Both the position numbers and the translations under genes were made by a program. Positions 7,906-16,172 of a stretch of DNA of 45,717 nt are shown in pieces (the stretch's first letter is position 1; each line of letters opens with the position of its first letter). The stretch is from the NCBI RefSeq assembly GCF_002994635.1, contig NZ_PVNL01000136.1:1-45717 (forward strand), read 5' to 3'. The stretch comes from Enhygromyxa salina. GTDB taxonomy: Bacteria > Myxococcota_A > Polyangia > Nannocystales > Nannocystaceae. The notes under the pieces are model-generated. The model worked only from the letters and a program-made list of their open reading frames with translations, searched no databases and was not told the origin of the DNA.

Positions 7906-9273
7906 TCAGCATCCTGGGGATCGGTTGGTGCAGTTGTTGAGGCAGGCGTCGCCCTCGTTCTGGTTGCCGTCGTCGCACTGCTCTTCCATGTTGTCGACGA
8001 TGCCGTTGCCGCACGAGTTGGTCGGTGCGCAGCACAGCGCCTGGACCTGCTGTTCGTTGCAGCCGTAGTTGGACACGCACGACTCGCGCGAGCTGCCGTA
8101 GCCGCAGTTGAGCGCGATGTCGGTGGCGAGGGTCCCGGGGTTGCCGTAGGGGCCGATCGTGAAGTGGCCGGCGCCGCTGCCGTTTCGGCAGTAGATCTCG
8201 GCGACGACCACGGTCCCGTTGCCGACCGGGTAGTTCCAGCCGTCGTTGCGGGCGACGAACTGCTGGTACGAGCACAGGCCCCAGCCCGGCGGGCACAAGG
8301 TCTCCATGTCCTCTTCGCAGGTCAGGTTGTTGGGGTCGTCGCAGACGATCATGTCGTTGCCGGGGCTGATCGACATCTGCACGGAGCCGCCCATGCACGC
8401 GAGCACGCCGTACTCGCAGCTGTTGGTGCAGGTGTCGTCGTCGACCTCGTTGCCGTCGTCGCACTCTTCGACGCCGACATGCTTGATGCCGTCGCCACAC
8501 ACCGCGGTCGCGCACTCGAGCGTGCACGCGTCACCGTCGATGTCGTTGCCGTCGTCGCACGCCTCCATGCCCTCGTAGATGATCCCGTCGCCGCACACGT
8601 TGGGCTCGCAAAACGGATGGGTGCAGGCGTCGTTGCTGCTCATGTTGCCGTCGTCACACGCCTCGACCCCGGCCTGCGTAAAGCCGTCGCCACAAAACGC
8701 GAGCTCGCACGCGGGGCACTCGTCGCTGATGTCCGCGTTGCCGTCGTCGCATTGCTCACCGGCCTGCACGATCCCGTCGCCGCACGAGCCCGGCAGGCAC
8801 ATCGCGTTGCAGCCGTCCGCGTCGTCGTCGTTGCCGTCGTCACACATCTCGACGCCCTCGTGCACGAAGCCGTCCCCGCAGCTGGCCAGCTTGCAGCCGG
8901 TCACGCACGCGTCGGTGTTGACGCTGTTGCCGTCGTCGCAGTCCTCGAAGCCCTCGTACACGAAGCCGTCCCCGCACGCGGCGATGAAGCAGTTCGGCGT
9001 GCACTGACCGGACTCGGAATTTTGCGGGCCCAGGTCGCACTCTTCGCCCTGCTGGACGACGCCGTCTCCGCAGTCGCCGTCGCCGTCGCCGTCGCCGTCC
9101 CCATCCCCGGTCGAGGTGCCGGTCTCCTGCGCGTCTCCGTCGCCGTCGCCGGGGGTGGTCGCGTTGGTGGTGAACGAGAACGCCCCGTCGCCCGCGTCGG
9201 TGGTGCAGGCGGCGAGCGTGGTCAGGCTAAGTGCAGTGGAGAGGCTAACGATGGGGAGCAACTCGAAGCGCAT
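7906..9273 (-). CDS. Myxococcus-type cysteine-rich repeat lipoprotein
   Basis: About 455 residues. Signal peptide with lipobox LAAC, then a low-complexity Gly/Thr/Asp stalk containing GDGDGDGDGD, then seven or eight consecutive units of the form CGDGxxxxGxExCDDGN...DxCxxxC, the DUF4215 / Myxococcus cysteine-rich repeat. A unique domain of about 130 residues follows, and a final CGNGIVDNMEEQCDDGN unit. Such proteins are cell-surface lipoproteins expanded in myxobacteria; the function of the unique domain is unknown. The start at 9273 is preferred; an alternative start lies three codons upstream. It is monocistronic between two spaced neighbours. Confidence 0.85.
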   Translation of the reverse strand: MRFELLPIVSLSTALSLTTLAACTTDAGDGAFSFTTNATTPGDGDGDAQETGTSTGDGDGDGDGDGDCGDGVVQQGEECDLGPQNSESGQCTPNCFIAACGDGFVYEGFEDCDDGNSVNTDACVTGCKLASCGDGFVHEGVEMCDDGNDDDADGCNAMCLPGSCGDGIVQAGEQCDDGNADISDECPACELAFCGDGFTQAGVEACDDGNMSSNDACTHPFCEPNVCGDGIIYEGMEACDDGNDIDGDACTLECATAVCGDGIKHVGVEECDDGNEVDDDTCTNSCEYGVLACMGGSVQMSISPGNDMIVCDDPNNLTCEEDMETLCPPGWGLCSYQQFVARNDGWNYPVGNGTVVVAEIYCRNGSGAGHFTIGPYGNPGTLATDIALNCGYGSSRESCVSNYGCNEQQVQALCCAPTNSCGNGIVDNMEEQCDDGNQNEGDACLNNCTNRSPGC

Positions 9274-9371
9274 GGCGGCCATTGTCGACCCGTCGGGGCG
9301 GGCGAACCAAGGGGTTTATGCACAGCGTGGGACCCGCGATGGAGCGCGGCCAGCAGCGAGTGCCGAATGGC

Positions 9372-10604
9372 TCAGATGTCGTCCTCTGCGGTGGCATAAT
9401 TTACGGCAAAGCAGATCGGGGAGCGGGTGCGGGCGGAGCATCCCACGAAGTGCAGACGCCCGAGCACGTCGTCACCGCCGCCGCGAACCAGCGGCACGAT
9501 GAGTGCGTGGCAAAAAGCCTGGGTTGCTTTGGCGACACCGGTGAAGTCGAGTTCGACCTTGACGCCTCGGCGGAGCAACGGGAGAACTTGATCTTGGGCG
9601 ATAGCGATGGCTCGCTCGCGGTCGAGCGCGAATTTGCCTCTGTCGCACTTGATCTCGACGCGATGCCAGTCGGGTGCGTTTGCTGACTTCCTAAAAAATC
9701 GTATGTCGGCGTACCGGGGACCGCGTCCCTCGATCTCATCCTTGATGGCTTGCATTGGACCGGAGTACTCAGAGCCGATGGCATTGAAGGTAACGGCGAC
9801 GGCTGTACCCTGCCAGCGATGACGCAGCGAGGTGAACTTTGGAGTGAAGTCGGACGGGTTGCGAGCCGATGCTCGAGCGGACAGTCCCTCCGTGATCGCA
9901 CAGAAACCACCGGAGGCGGCCAGAGCGAGTCGTCGCACGAAGTACAAGCCCACGCCGCGGTTAACTCCGTCTCGGGCCGAGTTGCCAGAGAGTTCGGGCT
10001 CTAGCGCGAGCAGCAGCGAGTCGAGGTCGTCGAGGTCGCCCTCGTAGTGGGGCTTGATCGTGGCGGGGATGCCTTGACCGCAATCTGCGACCGCGAGGCG
10101 GACACGACTTGTTCGCTTGTCGAGGGATACGGCACAGAACGCGCCTTGTCCCCCGGTACGGGCATGATCGAACACGTTTTGAGCAAGATCGGCGAGACAG
10201 TAGTGAGCGATCCGTTCTGCCTCCGGTGTGGTCTTCAAGATCGCTTCCACAAAGCTGCCCAACTTGTCTTGAGTCTCCTGCTCGGTGCACAACCGGAAGA
10301 ACAGGCTGGTCGTGGACCCACCCTTGGTTCGACCCGCGAGGGCGGAGAGCAGGCCGGACCGGAAGGCGATGGGGCTCTGAAGGCTGCGGTCGATGATGAT
10401 GTCGCGACCGAGTTCACGCTGATAGGTGGCCCATGCGCCGAGCATCGCAACAGCGATGGGTTCCGCGAACATGAGAGGGGGCTCGGCGCAGCGGACGCAA
10501 ATCGATCGGGGGTTGGGATCAAGCCCATCCAGATGCCAACCTTCCGGGGGACCGGCGACGGTGGGCGCGAGGCGCATCGTACGCCCGACTGTGAGTGTCA
10601 GCAT
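9372..10604 (-). CDS. HATPase domain fused to STAS-like DUF4325
   Basis: 410 residues. The middle carries a GHKL ATPase: N box LADLAQNVFDHA (N143), G1 box DCGQGIP (174-180) and G2 box RGVGLYFVRRLA (216-227). The C-terminal about 90 residues, with VKVELDFTGVAKATQAF, resemble the STAS-like DUF4325 domain. This arrangement recalls anti-sigma kinase and antagonist partners combined in one chain. The first about 110 residues are not recognised. There is no histidine-kinase dimerisation box or membrane segment. It is divergent from an OST-HTH gene; the shared 178-base region holds an inverted repeat and an intrinsic terminator. Codon use is less GC-biased than the neighbours, so transfer is possible. 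Confidence 0.75.
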   Translation of the reverse strand: MLTLTVGRTMRLAPTVAGPPEGWHLDGLDPNPRSICVRCAEPPLMFAEPIAVAMLGAWATYQRELGRDIIIDRSLQSPIAFRSGLLSALAGRTKGGSTTSLFFRLCTEQETQDKLGSFVEAILKTTPEAERIAHYCLADLAQNVFDHARTGGQGAFCAVSLDKRTSRVRLAVADCGQGIPATIKPHYEGDLDDLDSLLLALEPELSGNSARDGVNRGVGLYFVRRLALAASGGFCAITEGLSARASARNPSDFTPKFTSLRHRWQGTAVAVTFNAIGSEYSGPMQAIKDEIEGRGPRYADIRFFRKSANAPDWHRVEIKCDRGKFALDRERAIAIAQDQVLPLLRRGVKVELDFTGVAKATQAFCHALIVPLVRGGGDDVLGRLHFVGCSARTRSPICFAVNYATAEDDI

Positions 10605-10605
10605 G

Positions 10606-10750
10606 GTTTGACATCCTACTTACCATGGGACAGACTGGCAGGAACCGCGGAGTACCCCTTCAGCGGAGGCATCGGTGAGTTTTACTCGCAGGATGTCAGA
10701 CAGCGACAGCTGATCATCTCAAAGGCAGAGGTTAATCTCTGCCTTTATTT
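10606..10750 (+). ncRNA. Possible small RNA or attenuated leader between divergent genes
   Basis: TTGACA at 10608-10613 could be a -35 box, with a weak -10 (CAGACT) 17 bases on. An inverted repeat, GTTTGACATCCT (10606-10617) and AGGATGTCAGAC (10690-10701), spans the region with one mismatch. The segment ends in a perfect intrinsic terminator at 10721-10750, 33 bases before the OST-HTH start codon. This predicts either a short transcript of about 100 nt or a terminated leader. No protein frame is convincing. Confidence 0.4.
10721..10750 (+). terminator. Intrinsic terminator/attenuator upstream of the OST-HTH gene
   Basis: AAAGGCAGAG - GTTAAT - CTCTGCCTTT, a perfect 10-bp stem with a 6-base loop, then ATTTT. 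No plus-strand protein gene precedes it closely, so it ends either a small RNA or the leader of the gene starting at 10783. A second small hairpin (GGGAC-TGTG-GTCCC, 10768-10782) abuts the ATG. Confidence 0.8.
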
Positions 10751-10782
10751 TCGGTCCCGACTCGCGCTGGGACTGTGGTCCC

Positions 10783-11619
10783 ATGGCATCTCTCTCCGAC
10801 TTTCATGCCGCACTCCGGTCGCTTGTGGATGAGCTGGGCAAGCAGGAGATCCACCTCTCGGAGCTCGGTTTGCACATTCGCCGCAAGTTGCCTCGTTTCA
10901 CGGCAGAGAGCTACGGGTACCCCAGCTTCACCGAACTGCTCAGCGCAGCCAAAGATATTGGCGTGCTCCGCTTCGGTCAAAAATCGGAGGATCGCTGGTT
11001 CATCTTCGGCGACGTCGTACAGCCAGCCAGCGTGCATCATGAGGATTTCGAGATCGCAGAGGCTATCTGGAACGCGTGTGTGGACATCGACCAATCTCGT
11101 CAGGGCTGGCTGGATCTGGCCGATTGCGTTCACGTCGAAACAGACGCGCACAAAGTGGCAGACGAGAGGGAGCGCTACCTCGAAATGCCACGCTTTGATG
11201 GCGCGCGACAACTCGAGCTGTTGCAGTCGTTCGCGGAGGGCAAGGAAGACGAGACACGTGCCGCGCTCTTGGCGATCGGAAGCGGCTGGAGCTTCGAGCA
11301 GCGGCCCTATAAACAGCTGCTCCAGGAGCTGCAACGGCTCGGCCTACGGCACGCCTGGTTTCGTTATCTGCGCCAAGCTGTCGAAGGGGAACTCCGAGCT
11401 TGGGTGAGTGAGCACGGCGTGCCGGTCGCCAACTTGTTCAAGCACTCGAACACGGCAGCCGGCGCAGTAGTCCCAGCGGCGCTGGACACGGTTCGCACGT
11501 TCGAGATGGATGAGCATCAGCTCCGGGCCTTTCTGAAGGCTGCGATCGACGAGATGACCCTCGCCGAGCTCGGCCAGTGGCCGGTACCAGCGCGTCTACT
11601 CCTGGCCAAGCGTCGCTAG
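10783..11619 (+). CDS. OST-HTH/LOTUS domain protein
   Basis: 278 residues. The N-terminal about 70 residues (LSELGLHIRRKLPRF, then YGYPSFTELLSAA) match the OST-HTH/LOTUS fold, a winged-helix domain known for RNA binding and often joined to nucleases. The remainder is rich in helices and I do not recognise it; there is no obvious nuclease motif. No Shine-Dalgarno sequence is visible; a hairpin sits right in front of the ATG and an intrinsic terminator 33 bases upstream, which suggests leader control. It is divergent from the HATPase-DUF4325 gene, and the two may form one system. Composition differs slightly from the flanking housekeeping genes. Confidence 0.72.
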   Translation: MASLSDFHAALRSLVDELGKQEIHLSELGLHIRRKLPRFTAESYGYPSFTELLSAAKDIGVLRFGQKSEDRWFIFGDVVQPASVHHEDFEIAEAIWNACVDIDQSRQGWLDLADCVHVETDAHKVADERERYLEMPRFDGARQLELLQSFAEGKEDETRAALLAIGSGWSFEQRPYKQLLQELQRLGLRHAWFRYLRQAVEGELRAWVSEHGVPVANLFKHSNTAAGAVVPAALDTVRTFEMDEHQLRAFLKAAIDEMTLAELGQWPVPARLLLAKRR

Positions 11620-11684
11620 AGCGCCGGGAACGGACCGCCACGGGCCTGCGTTCGACTCCGAGGCAAGCCGAGTATCCTGCGCCC

Positions 11685-13019
11685 GTGAGCGAGACCCTCG
11701 ACCTGCGCAGCGTGGCCAAGATCGGCCGACCGCCCGGACCGATCCACGCGACGCTGCGACCACCCGGCTCCAAGAGCCTCAGCAACCGCGCGCTGCTGCT
11801 GGCCGCGATCGCCCGGGGACCCACGCGGATCCACGGCTGTCTCGACGCCGACGACACGGTGCTGATGCTCGGCTGCCTGGACCAGCTGGGCGTGAAGGTG
11901 CACCGCACGGGCCCGCAGATCGCCGACGGGCTCGAGCTCAGCGGGGATCCGCGGGTCGGCGTCGCAACGGGCGAGCCAACCTTGAACGTCGGCACGGCCG
12001 GCACGGTCGCGCGGTTCCTGACGGCGGCGCTGGCTGGCGCGCGCGAGCCTGCCTGGGACGCGGTGATCGTCGACGGCAGCCCGCGGATGCGCGAGCGACC
12101 GATGGACACCCTGCTGTCGGCGCTGACCGAGCTGGGCGCGCGGTTCGAGTGGCGCGGGGTCCCGGGTGCGCTGCCCGTGCGGGTGCTGGGCGGTCGGGGG
12201 CTGAGCGGCGGGCGGATCATCCTCGAGCGGCCAGCCTCCTCACAGTTCGTGTCAGCCCTGTTGATCGCCGGCTGCAGCGCGCTGGGTCCCGTGTCGATCG
12301 AGCTGCGCGAGGGCACCCCGGCCCGGCCCTACGTCGACATGACGCTCGCGGTGATCGAGTCGTTCGGCGGCAGCGCAACCTGGTCAAACGACGGCACGAC
12401 GCTGGTGGTCGAGCCGCGCGAGCTGCAGGGCTGCCCGCGCTACGTGGTCGAGCCCGACGCGTCGGCGGCGAGCTACCTGCTCACGCTGCCGCTGATCTGG
12501 GGCGGCGAGGTCACGATCCCCGAGCTCGGCAGCGCCAGCTTGCAGGGCGACGCCGCGTTTTGCCGGGTGCTCGAGCGGTTCGGCGCGAGCGTCGAGCAGA
12601 CGCCCGACTCGACCACGGTGCGCGGCGGCGCTGCCCTGCGCGGGCAGCAGCTGGATCTCACCGACATGCCCGACATGACGCTGACGGCGGCCGTGCTCGC
12701 GCTGTTCGCAGCCGGCCCCACGCGGATCCGCGGCGTCGAGGTCCTGCGTCACCACGAGAGCGATCGCCTGGCCGCGGGCGCGACCGAGCTGCGCAAGCTT
12801 GGCGCCGAAGTTGTCGAGCATGAAGACGGCCTGGACATCGAGCCGCCGGCCAACGGACCGCGCCGCGGGGTCGCAATTGACACCTACCTGGATCACCGCA
12901 TGGCGATGGCGTTCGCCATGGTCGGCGAGGTTCAGATCAACGACCCACGCTGCGTCGACAAGACCTTCCCGCGCTACTTCGAGGTCCTCGCGCAGCTCGG
13001 ATTTCCGGTGACGCAGTGA
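11685..13019 (+). CDS. aroA: 3-phosphoshikimate 1-carboxyvinyltransferase (EPSP synthase)
   Basis: Sixth step of the shikimate pathway: transfer of enolpyruvyl from PEP to shikimate 3-phosphate. 444 residues from GTG at 11685, close to family length. Seen: PPGSKSLSNRALLLAA near residues 26-41, LNVGTAGTVARFLTA, RMRERPMDTLLSAL, the HHESDRLAAGATELRKLGA block and the C-terminal LDHRMAMAFAM. A longer frame from 11577 would overlap the upstream gene and lacks family similarity. The stop overlaps the next gene's GTG (GTGA), so translation is probably coupled with the RNA methyltransferase. Confidence 0.95.
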   Translation: MSETLDLRSVAKIGRPPGPIHATLRPPGSKSLSNRALLLAAIARGPTRIHGCLDADDTVLMLGCLDQLGVKVHRTGPQIADGLELSGDPRVGVATGEPTLNVGTAGTVARFLTAALAGAREPAWDAVIVDGSPRMRERPMDTLLSALTELGARFEWRGVPGALPVRVLGGRGLSGGRIILERPASSQFVSALLIAGCSALGPVSIELREGTPARPYVDMTLAVIESFGGSATWSNDGTTLVVEPRELQGCPRYVVEPDASAASYLLTLPLIWGGEVTIPELGSASLQGDAAFCRVLERFGASVEQTPDSTTVRGGAALRGQQLDLTDMPDMTLTAAVLALFAAGPTRIRGVEVLRHHESDRLAAGATELRKLGAEVVEHEDGLDIEPPANGPRRGVAIDTYLDHRMAMAFAMVGEVQINDPRCVDKTFPRYFEVLAQLGFPVTQ

Positions 13020-14419
13020 CGATGAACATGAACGGAATGCCAAAAGTCGGTGAGCTGATCGAGGTCGACGCGACCGGGATCGACGATCGTGGCCAGGGCC
13101 TGGCGACGCTCGAGGCGGGCGCTGACGAGCGGGCGCTGCTGGTCCCCGGCCTGTTCCCCGGCGAGCGGGCGAGCGTCCGCATCGAAGCGCTCGCCCGTCA
13201 TGCCCTGCGCGCGCACGGCCGCGTGCACGAGCTCCTGCGCGCGAGTCCGAGCCGGCGCGAGCCGCCGTGTTCACGCCACGAGCAGCACCAGCGCGCCCCG
13301 GGGGATCGTCGACCCAAGCCGAGCTGCGGCGGCTGCCCGTTGATGGGCCTGGAGCTCGACGCGCAGCGCGAGGCCAAGCGGGCGTGGATCCTGCGCGAGT
13401 ACGGCCTCGAGCTCGACGGTCCTGACGGGATCATCGGCGGGATCATCGGCGGCGCCGAGTTCGACTATCGCTGGTCGAGCAAGCGCGTCGTCGGAGGCGA
13501 GCCCGGCCGGCTGCGGCTGGGCAGCCGCGCGGCCGGCAAGCGTCGCGGGGATCACATCGCCGACATGCGCGGCTGTCTGGTCGATCATCCCCGGATCCGC
13601 GACGGCTTCGACGCGCTCGAGCTGCTGGCCAACGAGCTTGGCATCGAGCCGTGGGGCGAAGCTGGGGGGGATCTGCGCTACGTGTGGGCCAAGACCAACG
13701 GCACCCAGCTACTGCTCACGCTGATCTGCGGGGCCGAGTCCAGTCGGGCCGCGCGCGAGCTCGGGCCGCGTCTGCACGAGCTCGGGATCGCCGACGGGGT
13801 CGCCTGCAGCGTGCAGTCGAGCTCGGGCAACGCGATCCGCGGCGGCGCTCCGCAGGCGATCGCCGGGCTCGCGCAGCTGGATCTCGACGCAGGTCTCGAG
13901 CTCGGGCCGCTCGGGTTCTTGCAGCCCAACCCAGAGGTCGCCGCGCTCGCCTACCGCGATCTCGTCGCGCTGCCCAACGGCCAACCCCCGCCACCCGCTG
14001 AGCTGGCGTTCGATCTCTACGCTGGCGCAGGCGTGACCTCCCGCTTGCTGCGTGAGCGGTTCGAGCGAGTGATCCCCTGCGAGTCGTACCCCGAGTCCGC
14101 CGCGCGCTTGGGCATCGAGCCCCAGACCGTCGAGGACTTCGCGCGTGCGTGGCTCGACGCCGCGAGTCCAACGCCCGCGTTGGTCGTCGCCAATCCCCCT
14201 CGCGCTGGGCTGGGCGAGTCCGTGTGTGCGTCCCTGCGCGAGCTCGCTGCGCCCCGCGTGCATCTGATGAGCTGTAGCCCGCAGAGCTTGGCCGCGGACC
14301 TCGACCGGCTGCGCCCCGACTACGAGCTGGTCGCCCTGCGCGGCTACGACACGCTCCCGCAGACGGCCCACCTCGAGCTGGTCGCCTGGCTGTCGCGCCG
14401 CCCTCAATCACCCGCGTAG
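13016..14419 (+). CDS. TrmA/RlmD-family RNA (uracil-C5) methyltransferase
   Basis: SAM-dependent m5U methyltransferase, probably acting on rRNA. Domains in order: N-terminal TRAM-like beta barrel (about 8-75), a cysteine set of the 4Fe-4S type (EPPC then SCGGCP, plus a later RGC), a divergent central domain, then a Rossmann core with LGFLQPNPEVA, DLYAGAGVTSRLL and VVANPPRAGL. MSCSPQSLAADL provides the catalytic cysteine, and LPQTAHLEL the C-terminal glutamate motif. Start alternatives are GTG 13016 or the ATGs at 13022, 13028 and 13037. It overlaps aroA by four bases and converges on the transporter gene with a 16-base 3' overlap. Whether it is RlmD- or RlmC-like cannot be decided by eye. Confidence 0.85.
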   Translation: MTMNMNGMPKVGELIEVDATGIDDRGQGLATLEAGADERALLVPGLFPGERASVRIEALARHALRAHGRVHELLRASPSRREPPCSRHEQHQRAPGDRRPKPSCGGCPLMGLELDAQREAKRAWILREYGLELDGPDGIIGGIIGGAEFDYRWSSKRVVGGEPGRLRLGSRAAGKRRGDHIADMRGCLVDHPRIRDGFDALELLANELGIEPWGEAGGDLRYVWAKTNGTQLLLTLICGAESSRAARELGPRLHELGIADGVACSVQSSSGNAIRGGAPQAIAGLAQLDLDAGLELGPLGFLQPNPEVAALAYRDLVALPNGQPPPPAELAFDLYAGAGVTSRLLRERFERVIPCESYPESAARLGIEPQTVEDFARAWLDAASPTPALVVANPPRAGLGESVCASLRELAAPRVHLMSCSPQSLAADLDRLRPDYELVALRGYDTLPQTAHLELVAWLSRRPQSPA

Positions 14420-16095
14420 ATCAACACCAACGAGCCAAGCTCCAGCGCCACGATCCACAGCGTCGCAACCATCACGCTGCGGACCATCGCCACGGTCACG
14501 TCTTCGGCCGAGCGCTTCTCTCGTGAGCCCTTGGCGATCGCGTCCCCGGCGATCCCCAGCGCGTACACGCAACACAGCCCCAGCGCGCGCAGGCGAAACA
14601 CCGCGCGCTCGGGCGGCGGATCCACGATGTCTGCGGTCAGCAGCTCCCACGCGAATGCCCAGCCCCCGCCCAGCTCGGGCACCCGCAGCTCGAGGTACAG
14701 CGCGCCCCCGACCAGCATGCCCAGGGTGAACAGCGCGGCCATGACCAGGTACGAGCCCGCCAGCCCCAGCCACGCGGGGACCCACAGATACCGGGCCTTG
14801 CTGATCCCCAGGGCCTCGAGCGCGGTGGTCTGCCGGGTCAGCGACATGCCCCCGAGCCAGGCGACCACGCCGTTGGCCGAGGTCGCGGCGAACAAGATCC
14901 CCGACAGCGGCGGCGCGAGGGCGATCACGTGCATCGAGCCGATCAGCGAGAACACCCGCTCGGGCCGGATCGGTAGCTCGCCCCCGCCGATCGAGCGGTG
15001 CAAGATGTACAGCAGCGTGAACCCGATCAGCAGCGAGACGATCGAGAAGAACGCCGCCGGCCGCCACAGCGCCTGCTTGAGCACCGGGCCGATCACCTCG
15101 AGGAAGTCGCGCGGACGCAGCAGCGCCCGCAGAGCGTTGGCGGCCACGCGCGGGCCGATCTCGAGCCCGCCGAACGCGGTCGCAGCCACTCGCTTGGCCG
15201 CACGACCCAGGCCCGCAGCCACGCGCGCGACCAAGCCTCGCGGGGTCCCGATCGCTTGCGGATCCTGATCCTCGGTGAGCCGAGCGATCATCTGATCCCC
15301 GATCCCCGCGGCCACCTGCCGACGCAGCGCCCGCGGCCGCTTGGCTTCGCTCAGCTGCTTGCGCGCGCTCGGACGCTCGCCGAACCCGACCTCGGCCAGG
15401 GGATCGAGCTCGATGATCCGGTGTTCGACGCGATCCATGAACCAAAACCGATCCGCGAACCCAGCCGCGAACTCGAGCTCGTGGGTGATCACCAGCGCGG
15501 CCGCCCTGCGCTCGAGGATCTCCGCGCGCAGCAGATCCGCGAGCATCTCGACGCGCAGCGGATCCAGGCCGACCGAGGGCTCGTCCAGGAACAAGATCCG
15601 CCGCCCACCCGCGAGCGTGCGCGCGACCGCGAGCCGCTGGGCCTCGCCGCCCGACAGTCGCCCGACCTCGCGCGCTTCCCCGCCGGCCCAGTCCTTGGGC
15701 AGATCCACGCTCGCCAGTGAGTCTTGCAGCGCCCCGGCCGTGACCTCGCGCGGGGGGTCGGCGTTGCGCATCGCCAGCGCCAGGTTGCCGGCGACGTCCA
15801 GGTGATCGAAGAGGGCGCCCCGCTGCGGCACGATGCCGACCCCGGCGTGGCGCTCGAGCAGCTGCGCCCTGACCGAGAACCCGGCGGCGTCGAGGGCCGC
15901 GCGGTTGTGCAGCGCGCTGACCAGCGTCGACTTGCCGGCCCCGCTGCCGCCGAGCAACGCGACGATCTCACCCTCGCGCAGCTCGAGCTCGACGTCGCGC
16001 AGCAGCGGCGCGCCGTCGGGACGATCGATCTCCAGGCCGCGAGCCTCGAGCAACACCCGGGGGTCGCGGGGCGCGGTGGATGACGGAGCGACCAT
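14404..16095 (-). CDS. Single-chain MlaF-MlaE-type ABC lipid transporter
   Basis: 563 residues. Residues 1-240 are an ABC ATPase: Walker A GGSGAGKST at 49-57, signature LSGGEAQRLAVAR, Walker B RILFLDEPSVGLDP, and the switch VITHELE. Residues about 325-563 are a permease with about five or six hydrophobic segments and the MlaE-type coupling helix ALEALGISKARYLWVPAW. In most bacteria the MlaE permease and MlaF ATPase are separate polypeptides, so this is a natural fusion. No MlaD-like MCE protein, MlaB or MlaC gene is next to it. Substrate is presumably phospholipid, moved between the inner and outer membranes. Confidence 0.82.
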   Translation of the reverse strand: MVAPSSTAPRDPRVLLEARGLEIDRPDGAPLLRDVELELREGEIVALLGGSGAGKSTLVSALHNRAALDAAGFSVRAQLLERHAGVGIVPQRGALFDHLDVAGNLALAMRNADPPREVTAGALQDSLASVDLPKDWAGGEAREVGRLSGGEAQRLAVARTLAGGRRILFLDEPSVGLDPLRVEMLADLLRAEILERRAAALVITHELEFAAGFADRFWFMDRVEHRIIELDPLAEVGFGERPSARKQLSEAKRPRALRRQVAAGIGDQMIARLTEDQDPQAIGTPRGLVARVAAGLGRAAKRVAATAFGGLEIGPRVAANALRALLRPRDFLEVIGPVLKQALWRPAAFFSIVSLLIGFTLLYILHRSIGGGELPIRPERVFSLIGSMHVIALAPPLSGILFAATSANGVVAWLGGMSLTRQTTALEALGISKARYLWVPAWLGLAGSYLVMAALFTLGMLVGGALYLELRVPELGGGWAFAWELLTADIVDPPPERAVFRLRALGLCCVYALGIAGDAIAKGSREKRSAEDVTVAMVRSVMVATLWIVALELGSLVLIYAGD

Positions 16096-16172
16096 GACGC
16101 CGTTGTTTTACCCCGGCGGGGCCGCGGCTCGCTGGACCGCGACTCGCTGGGTCGCGCCGAGGCAGGCCCGGC

